Source of the DNA: Epiperipatus broadwayi
Lineage: Eukaryota > Onychophora > Udeonychophora > Euonychophora > Peripatidae
Assembly: GCA_028023455.1 (NCBI GenBank)
Contig: JAQFVV010012416.1
Span: forward strand, 5,437,594-5,501,593
Length of the DNA stretch: 64,000 nucleotides
Reading direction: 5' to 3'
Positions within the stretch are counted from its first letter, which is position 1. The number at the start of each line of letters is the position of its first letter. Below the pieces are notes generated by a model. That model ran no database searches, was not told the origin of the DNA, and saw nothing but the letters and a program-made list of their open reading frames with translations. The translations under genes were made by a program, and so were the position numbers. Positions 1 through 11,225 of this stretch are shown here, in pieces.

Positions 1-938
1 ACTAAGTTAAAATGTCTTTTTTAAGGAATATTAAAAAAATACAACTCACTGTATATACATTTATCTGTGCTTCTCTGGATATAGCCACAGCAGCATATGC
101 ATAATTACTTCTTCAACAACTAATGGTTTCTCCTGATGGGAATCAGTTCAGGAAAATCATAATCAGGAAGTTATAATCAGTTAAACATTGGCATTGAATC
201 AGTTCCCTTCTGTCTATGATTTGATAAATTTCAGGCAAGTAAGCTGTCTTGTATTGGGCTTCAGGTAAGCTAGCTGTCTTGTTTTGATAAATTTCAGGCA
301 AGCAACTGTTCTCTCCACAAATATGACTATGAATTTCAACACAAAGAAGTGGGTCATTTTTCTCCATGTGAATTCAAACTCCTGTGAAGGAAAATAGTAG
401 TAGCTCCCGGATCTACATTCCTGCCTTCAGCTACAAGCTATTCTGCCAACTCTCTGCTATAGTCAACAACAAACTGCAGCTATCTATTTTGGTCAGCTAA
501 TTGCTGCCACTTGCTCAAAAAAATTTTACTAGCAAAACTTTTCTGTTCAGCTCTTATAAAAACTACAATCCAGACTCCAGCTGATATTTTTATCAGCCCT
601 TTTATAGAATCATCTGAGGTGATAACAACACCTTGATTGAAAACAGAGTTTTTTTAATCTCTCTAATCCCTTTTGAAAACAAGCTTGAAATTTTTGTCAA
701 AGTGTGAAATACATGTTTTCACTTAGGGGATTTCTAATAGATATAAATTTTGTTCAATTAATTTAAAAATTTCAAAAATACCATACTTGTTTTTAAATTT
801 CAAAATCATAATAATAATACAATATTTATATGTATTCAGATCTTTTAAAAAGTTTAATTTACATTAAAATTTTATCTTAAATCAGAGTTATTTAACTCTT
901 TATAACATTTGTCTTAATCGCATGTTGTTATTAAATTA
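1..938. other. AT-rich DNA without a recognisable gene
   Basis: No coding region or transposon domain was recognised. The only structure noticed is a short direct duplication of a segment containing GATAAATTTCAGGCAAG near 225-243 and 282-300, separated by about 57 bases. A 74-residue minus-strand open frame overlaps this duplication and has no recognisable motif. Confidence 0.5.
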
Positions 939-1187
939 GTAATAATTGAAAGGTTTCTAATCTTTCACATGTGCTACTGTTGTTTCTCAGACATCCAATC
1001 AGATTTTTTAAACAGCTGTCTTTTAAGAATGATCAGGCTTTTGACACATGACAGAGATTTTGATAAGAAAAGGATGATACCAATCTTTTCTCAACTTAAC
1101 ATTTTATATATATAAGCCAGTCTTAAGCATCTTGGCCTGAAAGCTAAACATATTTTCAAGCTTTCAGGCCAAGATGCTTAAGACTGG

Positions 1188-1231
<44 letters not shown>

Positions 1232-1391
1232 TTGAGAAAAGGTTGGTATCATCCTTTTCTTATCAAAATCTCTGTCATGTGTCAAAATCCTAATCATTCT
1301 TAAAAGACAGCTGTTTAAAAAAAATCTGATTGGCTGTCTGAGAAACAACTGTAGCGCATGTGAAAGATTAGCAACCTTCCAATTATTATTA
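939..1391. repeat. Large fold-back (inverted) repeat
   Basis: Left arm 939-1145 is repeated in inverse orientation as 1159-1391, with a 13-base hinge at 1146-1158. The innermost arms (CTGAAAGCT / AGCTTTCAG and about 40 flanking bases) are almost identical. The right arm contains an extra (AT)n run at 1192-1230 that is much shorter in the left arm. The outer ends read TAATAATTG... and ...CAATTATTA, as expected of terminal inverted repeats. It could be a MITE-like palindromic element. No coding capacity was seen. Confidence 0.75.
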
Positions 1392-1529
1392 ACTCTTTAT
1401 AGTTATTTCAGGAAATGTAGAAAAATATCTACAAAAATTTATGTCTGTTTATTTCTACTTTTCCTTTATTTTATACATATGTGCACACACACTATATTAT
1501 TGTGTGCTATGTAACCCAACTGGTTACAA

Positions 1530-2035
1530 TATATACACCCAGACAAATGTCATGACACCCTAATGTATGTAATTTAAGCACAAATACTACCGAGTATTAT
1601 AAAGCCTAAATTATTATCTAACAGAAAAATAAATCACCTTTCTTCATCCCATTTAAGATTATAAATAAATCATAAATCAGACACTAGAACAAGAAGGTAG
1701 AGTTTTAGATAAGCTAAAAATATTATAATGGCAAACTCAATTAACTTTCTAATTCCTATTTATAAGATAATATTAATTCTAAAACATTTAATAAGCTTGT
1801 ATACTTCCATTACTTAAACTTACAGCAAATATAATAATGCAAAATGTTAAAAGGCATTTATTATAAACAGATGTCATGGCAACCTAATGAGTACAATTAA
1901 CCTCCAATGCTACTTAATATTACAGAATCTAAATTACTAGCAGAATGAAAATAGATCACTTTCCTACTAAGCTTACAAACAATCAACAAATAAGACATTA
2001 TAACATTATGAGAAAATCTTTAAATAAGCCAATAA
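1530..2035. repeat. Two diverged direct copies, spacing about 325 bp
   Basis: The block starting CAGACAAATGTCATGACA near 1541 recurs as CAGATGTCATGGCAACC near 1868. The two stay alignable for about 170 bases through shared words such as TTACAGAATCTAAATTA/AAGCCTAAATTA and CAGAATGAAAATAGATCAC/CAGAAAAATAAATCACC. By eye they are roughly two-thirds identical. This looks like an old tandem duplication or satellite-like unit of unknown type. Confidence 0.45.
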
Positions 2036-2046
2036 TATATATATAA

Positions 2047-2385
2047 AGAACTTAAACACAGACTTTCAAGCTTCTTACATCTATCCAATCCATCTTATAC
2101 AACCAATGCACATGACCACATACATGTGAAAAAAGACAAATATCTCCAATATACATATTTCATGCTGAACCAGTACTCATCAGTTGTCCAGATCATAATC
2201 TTCTACACATATATACTATCACTGCTCAGTTTATATTAATATGGAAAATCTTCAAACTTTATTGGACAAGCTTCAATCCTCTCCACTCTCCAATCCTTTA
2301 GTCATCCATTTCATTGAAAATCTGAGGGTGGAATATGCTCAAAGCCCTTGTTGGTACCAATATTATTGTCATGCCCATGTAAGTT
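2047..2385 (-). repeat. HHR repeat family B, copy 1
   Basis: Read on the minus strand, this copy runs from the conserved GGGCATGAC end (2379), through the block corresponding to CTTCAATCTACTCC, then the hammerhead segment, to a degenerate box-B-like end near 2050. It is followed on the plus strand by an (AT)n run at 2396-2425. The order of blocks matches the copies at 10.6, 28.5 and 44.3 kb. The box-B region here is damaged (GAACTTAAACACAG where other copies have GGATTTGAACTCAG on the plus strand). Confidence 0.7.
2138..2199 (-). ncRNA. Hammerhead-ribozyme motif (family B)
   Basis: On the minus strand: stem I strand ...GATCTGGACAA, core CTGATGA (2183-2177), stem II GTACT-GGTTC-AGCAT with one A.C mismatch, then GAAA (2161-2158). 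Stem III follows as TATGTAT, where A15.1 pairs with U16.1 over two further pairs and a two-base loop. The cleavage nucleotide is A (2150), followed by TTGGAGATA returning to stem I. All core residues match the hammerhead consensus. Self-cleavage is inferred from the fold only. Confidence 0.65.
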
Positions 2386-2814
2386 TAGTATAGACAATAT
2401 ATATATATATATATATATATATCATTATTACTATATAAATGTGAACGTTTGTTTGTTATTATTATAACTCAACAAATATTGCACCTATCTTGAAGAAAAA
2501 TGTACGGTTTTTTTCCTTTTTTTTTTTTTTGAGAATTATATAAGCGAAACCATTTTTGAATGACTTCATAAAAATGTAAGATAACAATGGATTTTTGTCT
2601 TATGGTACTTGGTTGTTTTAAAAACTTTGGTAATTTGCAAAATGCATCAAAATCATACCCATTTTTTAATAACTCCATAAAAACTTTTTAAAAAGGCAGC
2701 ATCTGATTAAAAGATTACAGATAAAAAAGTTTCAAAATATCTTGTGGCCTGTGTATTTAAATAAATACTAAAGAAACGGAAATAATTATAAAATATGAAT
2801 TTTTCTACAGTACA

Positions 2815-3205
2815 GACTTTTTTCATACCTGCACTTTTATATGTAATATATAGGGGATTTGAAGTCAGACTTCCACATGACCCTCAACTATCCATGCTAC
2901 CTCATACTGCTTATATACTTGATCACACAAATGTTGAAAAGATAAATAATCACCAATTGTGCAGGCTTTTTCATACCTGTACTTCTATATGTAATATATA
3001 GGGGATTTGAACTCAGACTTTCACATGACCCCAACTATCCATGCTATCTCATACTGCTTATATACTTGATCACACAAATGTTGAAAAGATAAATAATCTC
3101 CAATGTACGTATTTTGTGCTAAACCAGCACTTGTTAGTTGGCCCAGATTATCATCTCCATACATATATACAATCAATGCTCAGCTTATATTAAGATAGAT
3201 TTTGA
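2815..3205 (-). repeat. HHR repeat family B, copy 2, with internal tandem duplication
   Basis: A family B copy on the minus strand. Its box-B-containing segment is duplicated in tandem (about 2815-2962 and 2963-3110, unit about 148 bp; each has GGGGATTTGAA on the plus strand). The ribozyme region is decayed: the core reads CTAACAA and GAAA has become AAAA, while the stem II arms GTGCT/AGCAC and the stem I arms (GGGCCAA / TTGGAG) remain. An inactive relic is the likely reading. Confidence 0.65.
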
Positions 3206-4308
3206 TAAAGTGAGGTAAATTTTGATTTTGTAAATATATATTAAATTAATTAAATTTCATTTGTATTATGTATTTTATTTCTCACTTGCAAATGGAGTAT
3301 TAATAAAATACCATGGTGTTAAAATTTTATAGGCATTTTTAAAAATGAGTTTATCATGTGAAAAATATATTTCATGTAAAATCCTAAAAGATTATCAAAT
3401 TTAGTAGTATAATTGATCATAAAAAAATATATATTTTGTTATATTGCAGTTGACAACTCGTGTATTATTATGTCATGTGAATAATATGCAAATATATAAG
3501 CCATGGGAATAGCTACGTAATGCATTATATTCTTTTATTCTTCTAATGCAGGCAAAACACAGGTTCAGCTAATTTATATAGTAAATCATGAGAATTAATT
3601 CTACAATTTTTAATAAAAGCAATAGACAGCTTATGGCATGTCAGCCATCTTGACTAACATGTATATATAAATAAATCGTATGATAACAAACCAAGTCTAT
3701 CAATACTAGGAATCTTCAATTTTTTTTCAAGGAAATCTCTATCAGATTGAAGATTCCTGATGCTGCTAAGCTCGTAATATTATCATATGATTTTCAAAAA
3801 TTGAAACGTTTAGCTTTTGTGTAAAATTCAAATTTCTTATTATATATAAGCCAAATTCTTTGTTGAAAACAGTTTTGTTAAATAAGATTATTTTAGTATC
3901 AATTATAATAATAGTCTATAAAATCCAAGTTCATCTTATAGCCTGAGAAAGAATAGATACTGGCTATGAATCGCCAATTAAACAATATTTATATGCTATA
4001 TATACCAAAACGAGTGTATGTTAATGATATACAAATGTTACGTAGTATTGCAAGTAATGAATATACATAAATTCTGTTTACACATAAAAATTTAATATAT
4101 GAGACGATAATGAAACACTTTTCTTCAAAAAATAAAGTTAAAATTTACCTGGAAAATATTTTTTTTTGTAAACAGATGGTTATTTATATTTGTAAGATCC
4201 GTTTGATACAGTTTTTTTACTTCATTTCAAAAACGAAATTCGCAAAATAAGTCAATAAATTTCCAGCCATAAGAACTTAAAATTTTATTTTATATCTTTT
4301 TAATTATA
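3206..4308. other. AT-rich DNA without a recognisable gene
   Basis: No coding signature was seen. It contains the small hairpin at 3708-3758, listed separately. The remainder is low-complexity A/T-rich sequence. Confidence 0.5.
3708..3758. repeat. 13-bp-arm hairpin
   Basis: AGGAATCTTCAAT (3708-3720) and ATTGAAGATTCCT (3746-3758) are perfect inverted repeats around a 25-base loop. On the minus strand the loop begins CTGATAG and contains GAAA, so the arms sit where stem I of a hammerhead would be. The core deviates from CTGATGA and no stem III is evident. A decayed ribozyme is possible but weakly supported. Confidence 0.4.
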
Positions 4309-4365
4309 TTGACTTCGTTAAGGAGAAGCTACAGTACATCACATCACATTACATCAATATTCCTA
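4309..4365 (+). mobile_element. 5'-truncated LINE 3' end
   Basis: TTGACTTCGTTAAGGAGAAG followed by a CATCACATCACATTACATC tail matches the 3' terminus of the LINE fragment at 4871-5635 (GACTTCGTTTAAGGAGAAGC then ACATCACAT) and the inverse at about 36703-36750. Only about 55 bases remain, as expected from 5' truncation during target-primed reverse transcription. Confidence 0.65.
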
Positions 4366-4870
4366 GTCATCATTAAAGATATTTCACCATCATTCTTATC
4401 AGATTAATACTAACATCTGATATAAAAAGTTACATAATGAAGCACTTCATTTAAACTTTTGGCACTAATATTAAAAAAAAAAAAAAATGTTAATATACAA
4501 TTTACAAATTAATTTAGTTTATAATTATACTTGTAGAGAGATGCTTTATTTATCACATTATTTATTAATTATATTTTACTAATTACATAATACGACCCCC
4601 CCCCCCAAGAAAAACTATTTATAAACAACTTTCTCCTTAAGAAATATATATTTATTTAATATTATATGCTATTAATCATCAACTTGCTTCAAGATAAAAT
4701 GTTTATTTCATTTAATTAAATTCTTTTTTATGAAGGCAGACATGCTATTTTTATATATTTGTACACACACATAAAAAAAAATTCTGGAAATAAATGAGGG
4801 AAAATATCTTTTTTTATTATTGTTGATATTTATTTTTATATATTTTATTTCTAAATGGAGATTGATTTAA
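4366..4870. other. AT-rich DNA without a recognisable gene
   Basis: Homopolymer and A/T-rich sequence, including an A run near 4474 and a 10-base C run near 4598. Nothing coding was recognised. Confidence 0.45.
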
Positions 4871-5635
4871 ATGCAGTTTATGGATAGTAAAAGAATAGCC
4901 AAAATAGTGTTTAATTGGGTTATGAGTAAAGGGCAGGTAACAAGATGGGTGAGAAAGGTAATGCGGTATGCAAAAGATTTGGATAAAGAATTTTTATCGG
5001 TATACTTGTATAAAAGGTGGGATGATTGTGTTAGGAGGATTGTTGAGTGTTATAGTGGTAAGGAATGGGATAAAAGAATAGAAGTATTAATAAAAAATAG
5101 GAAGTTGGAGAGATAGAGAAGTAGTATGGAGGATAAGAAGAGTTTAAATATATATAGAAGTAAACGGAATATTGGAAGTGAGTTAATTTATGATAATAGT
5201 AAGGAAAGTAGTTTATTGTTTAAGGCTCGAACGGGATCTTTAGCAACAAGAGAATATACATGTAAATGGAAAACTATGGGTGATTTAGCGTGCAAATTGT
5301 GTAAGGAAGGTATAGAAAATATTAGGCATCTGTTGATTGAATGTAAATGCTTGAAAGCAGAAAGGGTACAGATAATGAAGTTATGGGAGAATAGGTATGA
5401 ACAAAGTGACAATACAGAAAGTGAGTTGGTAGTTTTTATGCTGGGTTTGCGAAAAGATAAGGGGGATTTTGATTTAAAGGCCATAGAGTTGACAAAGATT
5501 ATGTTGTGGAAATGGGATGGGGCAGAATATGGGAAGACTTAGAGTGGGGAATGGAAAATAAAGTGGCTAACAGGTTTATCTGGGCATAGTTGCTGAGATA
5601 TTATTGACTTCGTTTAAGGAGAAGCCAAATACATC
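4871..5635 (+). pseudogene. LINE ORF2 C-terminal fragment with 3' UTR
   Basis: One reading frame, open except for an in-frame TAG at 5114-5116, encodes the C-terminal end of a non-LTR retrotransposon polyprotein. The key feature is a zinc-knuckle-like CKLCKEGIENIRHLLIEC (Cys-x2-Cys-x7-His-x4-Cys), the C-terminal cysteine motif found after reverse transcriptase in several LINE clades. It is preceded by a basic, tryptophan-containing region (KRWDDCVRRIVECYSGKEWD). The frame ends at 5542. About 90 bases of 3' UTR follow and end in the AAGGAGAAGC / ACATCACAT terminus shared with two other copies here. The reverse transcriptase and endonuclease are absent, so the copy is 5' truncated and dead. The clade was not determined. 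Confidence 0.75.
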
Positions 5636-6090
5636 ACATATGCAATTATTCATACAGCTACAGTGCTGCCATCTATTGTAAGCTTAATCTATAATAGGGT
5701 GCATGAGAGCAAAATGAAAAAAATGTGAAAACTACAATGCTTGGATAGGGGTTTCTAATCAGATCACTTATGGATGACCAACCGATCTAATGGTAATGTT
5801 AATATATTTTTAAAAATGATTTTGGAAATCAAAATTATATCATAAATTAATAGGTAAAATTTAAATGAATAATCAATAGATGAATAAATAATCGTATAAT
5901 AAATTGTTTTTAAATAAATACCAGGTTAATAATAATCAAATAATAGGAAATTGTTATTAAACTTTCAAGACCTGATGCTATTATTTGATTCTATTACAAT
6001 TTCCATTTTAACAAAAAAACCTTCAACTTGGTTCATTTCTGCTACTAAGATGCTGCTGCACTAAGAGACATCTCAGAATACCCAGCTAGT
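5636..6090. other. No recognised feature
   Basis: A/T-rich sequence with no coding signal or recognised repeat. Confidence 0.4.
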
Positions 6091-6233
6091 TGAATCTCAT
6101 TAATTTTTTTTTCTTCATATGTCATAGCATCGGCCAGGATGCGAACCCACAACTGTCTGCAACCAATTACTTGCTTGCAAGGCGGCTGCGATGACTTCTC
6201 GGCTAACAACGCTTGACTGAATCTCATTAATTT
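6091..6233 (-). mobile_element. Short tRNA-derived SINE with 16-bp target duplication
   Basis: The minus strand reads GCGTTG at 6212 through GCCGATGC at 6127. It has a D-arm/box-A-like TTAGCCGAGAAGTCATCGCA and a box-B-like GTGGGTTCGCATCC. A TATGACATATGAAG segment and an A run follow. The element is flanked on both sides by TGAATCTCATTAATTT (6091-6106 and 6218-6233), a perfect 16-bp target-site duplication, which shows retroposition. The anticodon region is expanded by about 15 bases, so this is not a functional tRNA. The same family recurs at 12.4, 46.3 and 53.3 kb. Confidence 0.85.
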
Positions 6234-6696
6234 ACTTATGTAAAACATTACATTTTAGTTTTTGTTTAGGTCCATTGAAATTTTTTGTTTTACAAAACAC
6301 ACATATGTGGTAGAAAAAATGAATACAAACAGTAATATTGATGGATATCATATTAAAACTTACAAGCAAATGAAACTAAAAAGCTATGTATTTTTTATTT
6401 AAAATATTAATACACATATATACTCTTGCGTGTTTTTCATATTACATAACAAAATGGGGGGAATAGTTATTTCTATTTCAATTACAGTCATTTAAAAAAA
6501 GTTATGATTATTTAATATTTAATAAACAAATAATAATTTTATGCTTAAATTAGATTATTTTTATACATGATTTGAGATAGAAAGCATGCAATTATAGTGT
6601 TAACTTTATTCAGCATATACATTTGTTAAGCAGTAAGGTCATGATATTCATTATTTTCAAAATTTATATATTTATATAATATTTATTTTCTCTTCA

Positions 6697-6849
6697 CGTA
6701 TAGGGAATTTGAACTTAGACTTTCAAGTACCCATCAACTATCGACACTATCTCATACCACTGATACCCATCACCACACACATGTAGAAAAAATAAATAAT
6801 CCCAATATGCATATTATGTGCTAAACCAGCACATCAGTTGGTCCAGATT

Positions 6850-6895
<46 letters not shown>

Positions 6896-6925
6896 GTAAT
6901 ATATATATATATATATATATATTGT
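6697..6925 (-). repeat. HHR repeat family B, copy 3, ending in (CA)n(TA)n
   Basis: The box-B-like end (plus strand GGGAATTTGAACTTAG near 6703) and the hammerhead region are present. The ribozyme is damaged: on the minus strand the core is CTGATG with two bases lost before TGCTGG, and GAAA has become ATAA. Stem I arms ATCTGGACCAA / TTGGGATTATT survive. The copy stops at a (CA)n/(TA)n microsatellite (6850-6921), where other copies have an AT-rich linker. Confidence 0.6.
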
Positions 6926-9900
6926 AACCATATATTTTAGCATAAAATATAATAATTGATGTAACTTATTAAAAAATTTCTCTGTCTTCTTTGGTGATTT
7001 GATTGGCTTGATTTGCACTTTGAACAGATTACTCTCTTACCTTATTTTAATAAATTTGAATTTGCTTCGTTCCATATACTAATTCATATCATAATGTTTA
7101 ACTTTTTAAAAATTTTGACAACACATTAAATTTGGTAAAATAGTATTAAAATATAATATTTTATTTACATTTGTTTAAAGTAATCTTAAAAATTATTTCT
7201 ATTGAATTAACAAAAAACCATTTGTTCAATTAAAATAAATTATTAAAAATAAATACAGTAATTACGTATGCGTCTCAATGTAAAAAAGAAAAGAGCGCGA
7301 ATTTAAGAGAAGATCGTCTGTTAGTTTACTTTTGGAGGGAGAGAGAAAGAAAAGAAAATGGTAAAAAGGCAAATGGTGTAATTTTGATAAGCTTATTTTA
7401 AAATATTTAACAAGTAAACGGATTACCACAAATTTTCTATAAACGTAAAAATAATATCGTGGTATTTAATTATAAGATGAATTGCTAAATTTAAAAGTCT
7501 GTTCAAGTCGGCTGGCCAAGTGGATCAAATCACCGGTAATAATTTCCCAATATTACATTTAAAATGATGGAGCTTCCCAGTTTAAAAGAATTAATTGCAA
7601 GAATTTGGTATGTTTTAAAATGTTTATTGTTCTACAATTTGGAAAATTTAAATAAGTATTTTAATTACAGAAGTTTTATAAATATGAAAATTTGCTTTTT
7701 AAAAAAGAAGAAGTTTAGATTAAAGTAAAATGTTAAAGTTATCAACATAGTTTAATATTTCCATTTCTAATTCTAATAAAATATAGTATTGATTGATATT
7801 TAACTTTATAATGCCAGTAATATATTTGCTAGTTAATTTGTTTGCCATTTGGATAATAAACAGTCTTCAAATAATTGATCAAAGCTATTTTCTAAATTTA
7901 TCGTCAGTTTGGAATGATTGAATTAATTGCTGTAGTTATTATTCCTAGATTTAAGCGTGGATAAATAAATATTTAGCATGGATGTGATAAACTTGGAACA
8001 TTTTTAATAGAGAAATGTAGAGATTAATAACTTATGAAAAACATTTTCATTTAAGTTCTGCGTGTCATGTTTTTGAAATTGTTTCATGTTTATGGAGCCA
8101 CGTAAAATCGTTAATCTAATAGTGATTATAATAACTAACACAAATGGATAAAATTGCATGTATGGAATTCAACCATAATTATATTTATTACTTCGTACAT
8201 TTATTGTTCGACACATCGTACATGGATTTCATGGATCATATTTGTCATTATAAAATGCTATACAATCTAATTTGTGACACACACCTGCTAAAATTCGTGT
8301 ACTGAACTATAAAATGCTATACATTTAATTTATATCACACACACATTTGTTGGATTTTATGTATTTGATGAATAATTCATTACTTTAATTTTATCGTTAT
8401 ATGAACTTGCATGTGAAGTTCATAAGTTATATTTATTAAGTTTAAATTAATAGGGGTTGAATAAAATACTTATTCAAGAGAATAGTGCTTGCGAAAAAGT
8501 TTGAAAAGTACTAAATGAATTCATGAGATGTATCAATCTTTGTGAGGTATTTTGTGAGTCATTTCCAGATTTATATTCCTATACTAATATTACTTATATT
8601 GTATTACACATGTTTTATTTTAAGCAAGATAGGTTAGTACATTAGTTGTCCTGAGTAGTGTAACATTTTATTATGCAAGAACCCACATTTGCTAAAGTGT
8701 TAGTGTTTTCTGAATGATCAGAATAACTGAGGAGGAGGATTTTGCACTTTAATGTGAAGTAAATAGTAATGTTGTTTTATAATGTTGAAAGGCATTAATC
8801 TGTGCTGGTGGTTAATCCGCAGATTATTTAATTGCCAATTTTTGTATTTTACACTCATTCCAGCGCTGATGGTTAATCCGCGGAATTGTGTAATTATACG
8901 TATTACTTTATGATGGTGTATCAATCCACAAAGCGTTTAGTATTATTTAATTCCTATGTGTAGATGAACGCATCCACAGGAATATGTTTTTACTTCATAG
9001 ATATAAGTTGGGCAAAGTATTTAGTTAATCTGCTAAATCATCTTCTTCCATTTGTAAGCATAATTTATAAGTTAGATCATCAAATTGTAGCAGGACATTC
9101 TATTCAAGTTACTTCATAATAATTAACTGTCGGTTGATTATTATTTACCGGAGTGTAAGTTGAAATTTTCACTTTATTTAATGATTACATTATAGCTAAA
9201 TCCTACAGATATAATATTATTTATTATATTATTATAAGTTTACGGTGTGGATTTATTGAATCTGGAGGTGACGTTAAATATTTCATGAGTTGATGTTGAA
9301 TTTAGTATAATTTGCTCAAGATTCATTATATCAAATTGAAATAAGGTATGATTAGGTTTTTAAAACCGTACCTATGACATGTTATTGAAGAAAGTCGATG
9401 GAATTATAATTTATTTATTTTATTTGTTTATTTATGTTTTTTAATTATAACATTGGAATTAATTACTTATTATTCATAAATTTGTAAATAAACGTTGATT
9501 TATAATTAAACTTACTGTGCCGTTGCTATGTGTCATTCTTAAAATCAGAAATCATAAATCTTGGATAGAGCATACATTGAAGTACATACTATAGTCAACA
9601 TGATATAAGAGTTTAGTGATATTTTGAAAAAAAACATTTGGATGCTTTTAGTCTTTGGTAGTTTATGAGGGGGGTACAATAAAATCCCATTTACCTTTTC
9701 CATCATTTTGGCTTTGCGTAGTTGATCTAGTATACAATACAAATTGATTATTAAACCTGTAAACAGATTTTCCAAATAATGATATAATTGAATATATTTA
9801 CTTAACATTTTAAATTGTCATTTGTCAGTATAAAAGAGTCTCAGTGATATAGTAAACTATAAAAAAAAGAACCCAAGTATTTATGTTTATTTATTGCAAA

Positions 9901-10375
9901 GCTTTACCTGGACTAGCATTTGTATTAAAAATCATATAGATGGTTTAAAATTTCATAATCGTATGTAGTTTTACAAATTATGCCATTTTGTACATGGTCG
10001 GCCATCGGGTCTCATATAATAAAAATCGCAAATTAAGGTTTGTAACATAATAAAATTACACTTATAATTTGTTTACTGTATTTTATCATACTACTATGAT
10101 AGGTCATCACGGTACACCCTGGCTGCGATCAAATTAAATCATAAAAGTTTATGTTAGATCATTAGTTTGGTCTGTGGTAAGTTGCTCCAGATGTTGGTTG
10201 TGGTCTTTGGTGCATAAAATAGATAGCATAATATAGCTGACAATGTGTAGCGGGAATTGATCAGTGAGCGAGGTCACGATTCTCAGTGCACTTACGTTAG
10301 GTAGTTGACCACACACAAGATAGAGGGTTACAAATTTTTGGCACCACAACGTGGTCAGCCCGATATGTAAGGGTT
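6926..10375. other. Long AT-rich region without a recognisable gene
   Basis: No conserved coding motif was found. Two minor tandem arrays stand out. CTATAAAATGCTATACA-like units lie near 8250 and 8308 (spacing about 58) and precede GTGACACACAC/ATCACACACAC. Three imperfect units with GGTTAATCCGC lie near 8808, 8870 and 8920 (spacing about 55-60; the third reads GTATCAATCCAC). The segment 10250-10370 is less AT-rich but was not identified. Confidence 0.4.
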
Positions 10376-11225
10376 ACAAAATATATAATCAGTGTTCAGG
10401 TTAATTAAGATAGCAAATCTTCATACTTTAATGTACAGGCTTCAATCTACTCCAACCTCCAACTCTTCAGCCATCCATACCATTGAAAATCCGATGATGA
10501 AAAGCCCATTGCCATGCCCATGTTGACCTCAAGTCATTCTGATCCCTCATGTATAGGACCTTATCCATTTAAATACATAGAAGAGAGATGTGGGCAGGAT
10601 GCAGGCTTAATGTGTAAATATTTGAATTACAGGCATTCTTCATATACCTGAGCCTAATAGTAAATATAGGGGATTTGAACTCAGACTCTCAAGTACCTGT
10701 CAACTAGCCACACTATCTCATACCACTGATACACATGACCACACACATATAGAAAAGATAAATAATTACCAATATACATATTTCATGCTAAACCAGCACT
10801 CATCAGTTGGTCCAAATTATCATCTTCGACATACATATATATATAATCAGTGTTCAGGTTATATTAAGATAGCAAATCTTCATACTTTAATGGACAGGCT
10901 TTAATCTACTCCAAACTCAACTTTTCTGTCATCCATGGATTGAATGAAGCCTGTCCATTAAAGTATGAAGATTTGCTATCTTAATATAACCTGGACACTG
11001 ATTATATATATGTGTGGATGATGATAATCTGGATCAACTGATGAGTGCTGGTTTAGCATAAAATACTTACATTGGTGATTATTTATCTTTTCTTCATGTG
11101 TGTGATCATTGTTTCAGAGTATGAGATAGTGTGGATAGTTGACGGGTACTTGAAAGTCTGCATTCAAATCCCCTATATTTACAATTAGACTCCAGGTATA
11201 TGAAGAATGTCTGTATTTCAAATAT
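10376..11225. repeat. HHR repeat family B: tandem dimer plus fold-back
   Basis: The block ATAATCAGTGTTCAGG occurs at 10385 and again at 10843, giving a 458-bp head-to-tail period. The first unit is truncated near 10376. The second (10640-10935, minus strand) carries a box-B-like sequence (GGATTTGAACT on plus at 10671) and an intact hammerhead. From about 10936 to 11225 the same unit is repeated in inverse orientation, so the whole is a tandem dimer joined to a head-to-head copy. The plus-strand ribozyme in the inverted arm (core CTGATGA at 11038) has AAAA in place of GAAA. Confidence 0.8.
10762..10821 (-). ncRNA. Hammerhead-ribozyme motif (family B, best copy)
   Basis: Minus strand, in order: GATAATT-TGG-ACCAA (stem I with TGG bulge), CTGATGA (10806-10800), GTGCT-GGTTT-AGCAT (five-pair stem II), GAAA (10784-10781), TATGTAT (minimal stem III), cleavage nucleotide A (10773), then TTGGT-AATTATT completing stem I. 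Inner stem I is ACCAA/TTGGT and outer stem I is GATAATT/AATTATT (seven pairs with one wobble). Other copies have GATAATC/GATTATT, so a C-G pair changed to T-A on both strands. All invariant core positions are present. Activity is inferred, not shown. Confidence 0.75.

Noticed and set aside
8799-8945. Regulatory array of GGTTAATCCGC words
   Set aside because: The three imperfect units are spaced like a decayed tandem repeat, and no promoter or gene is nearby.
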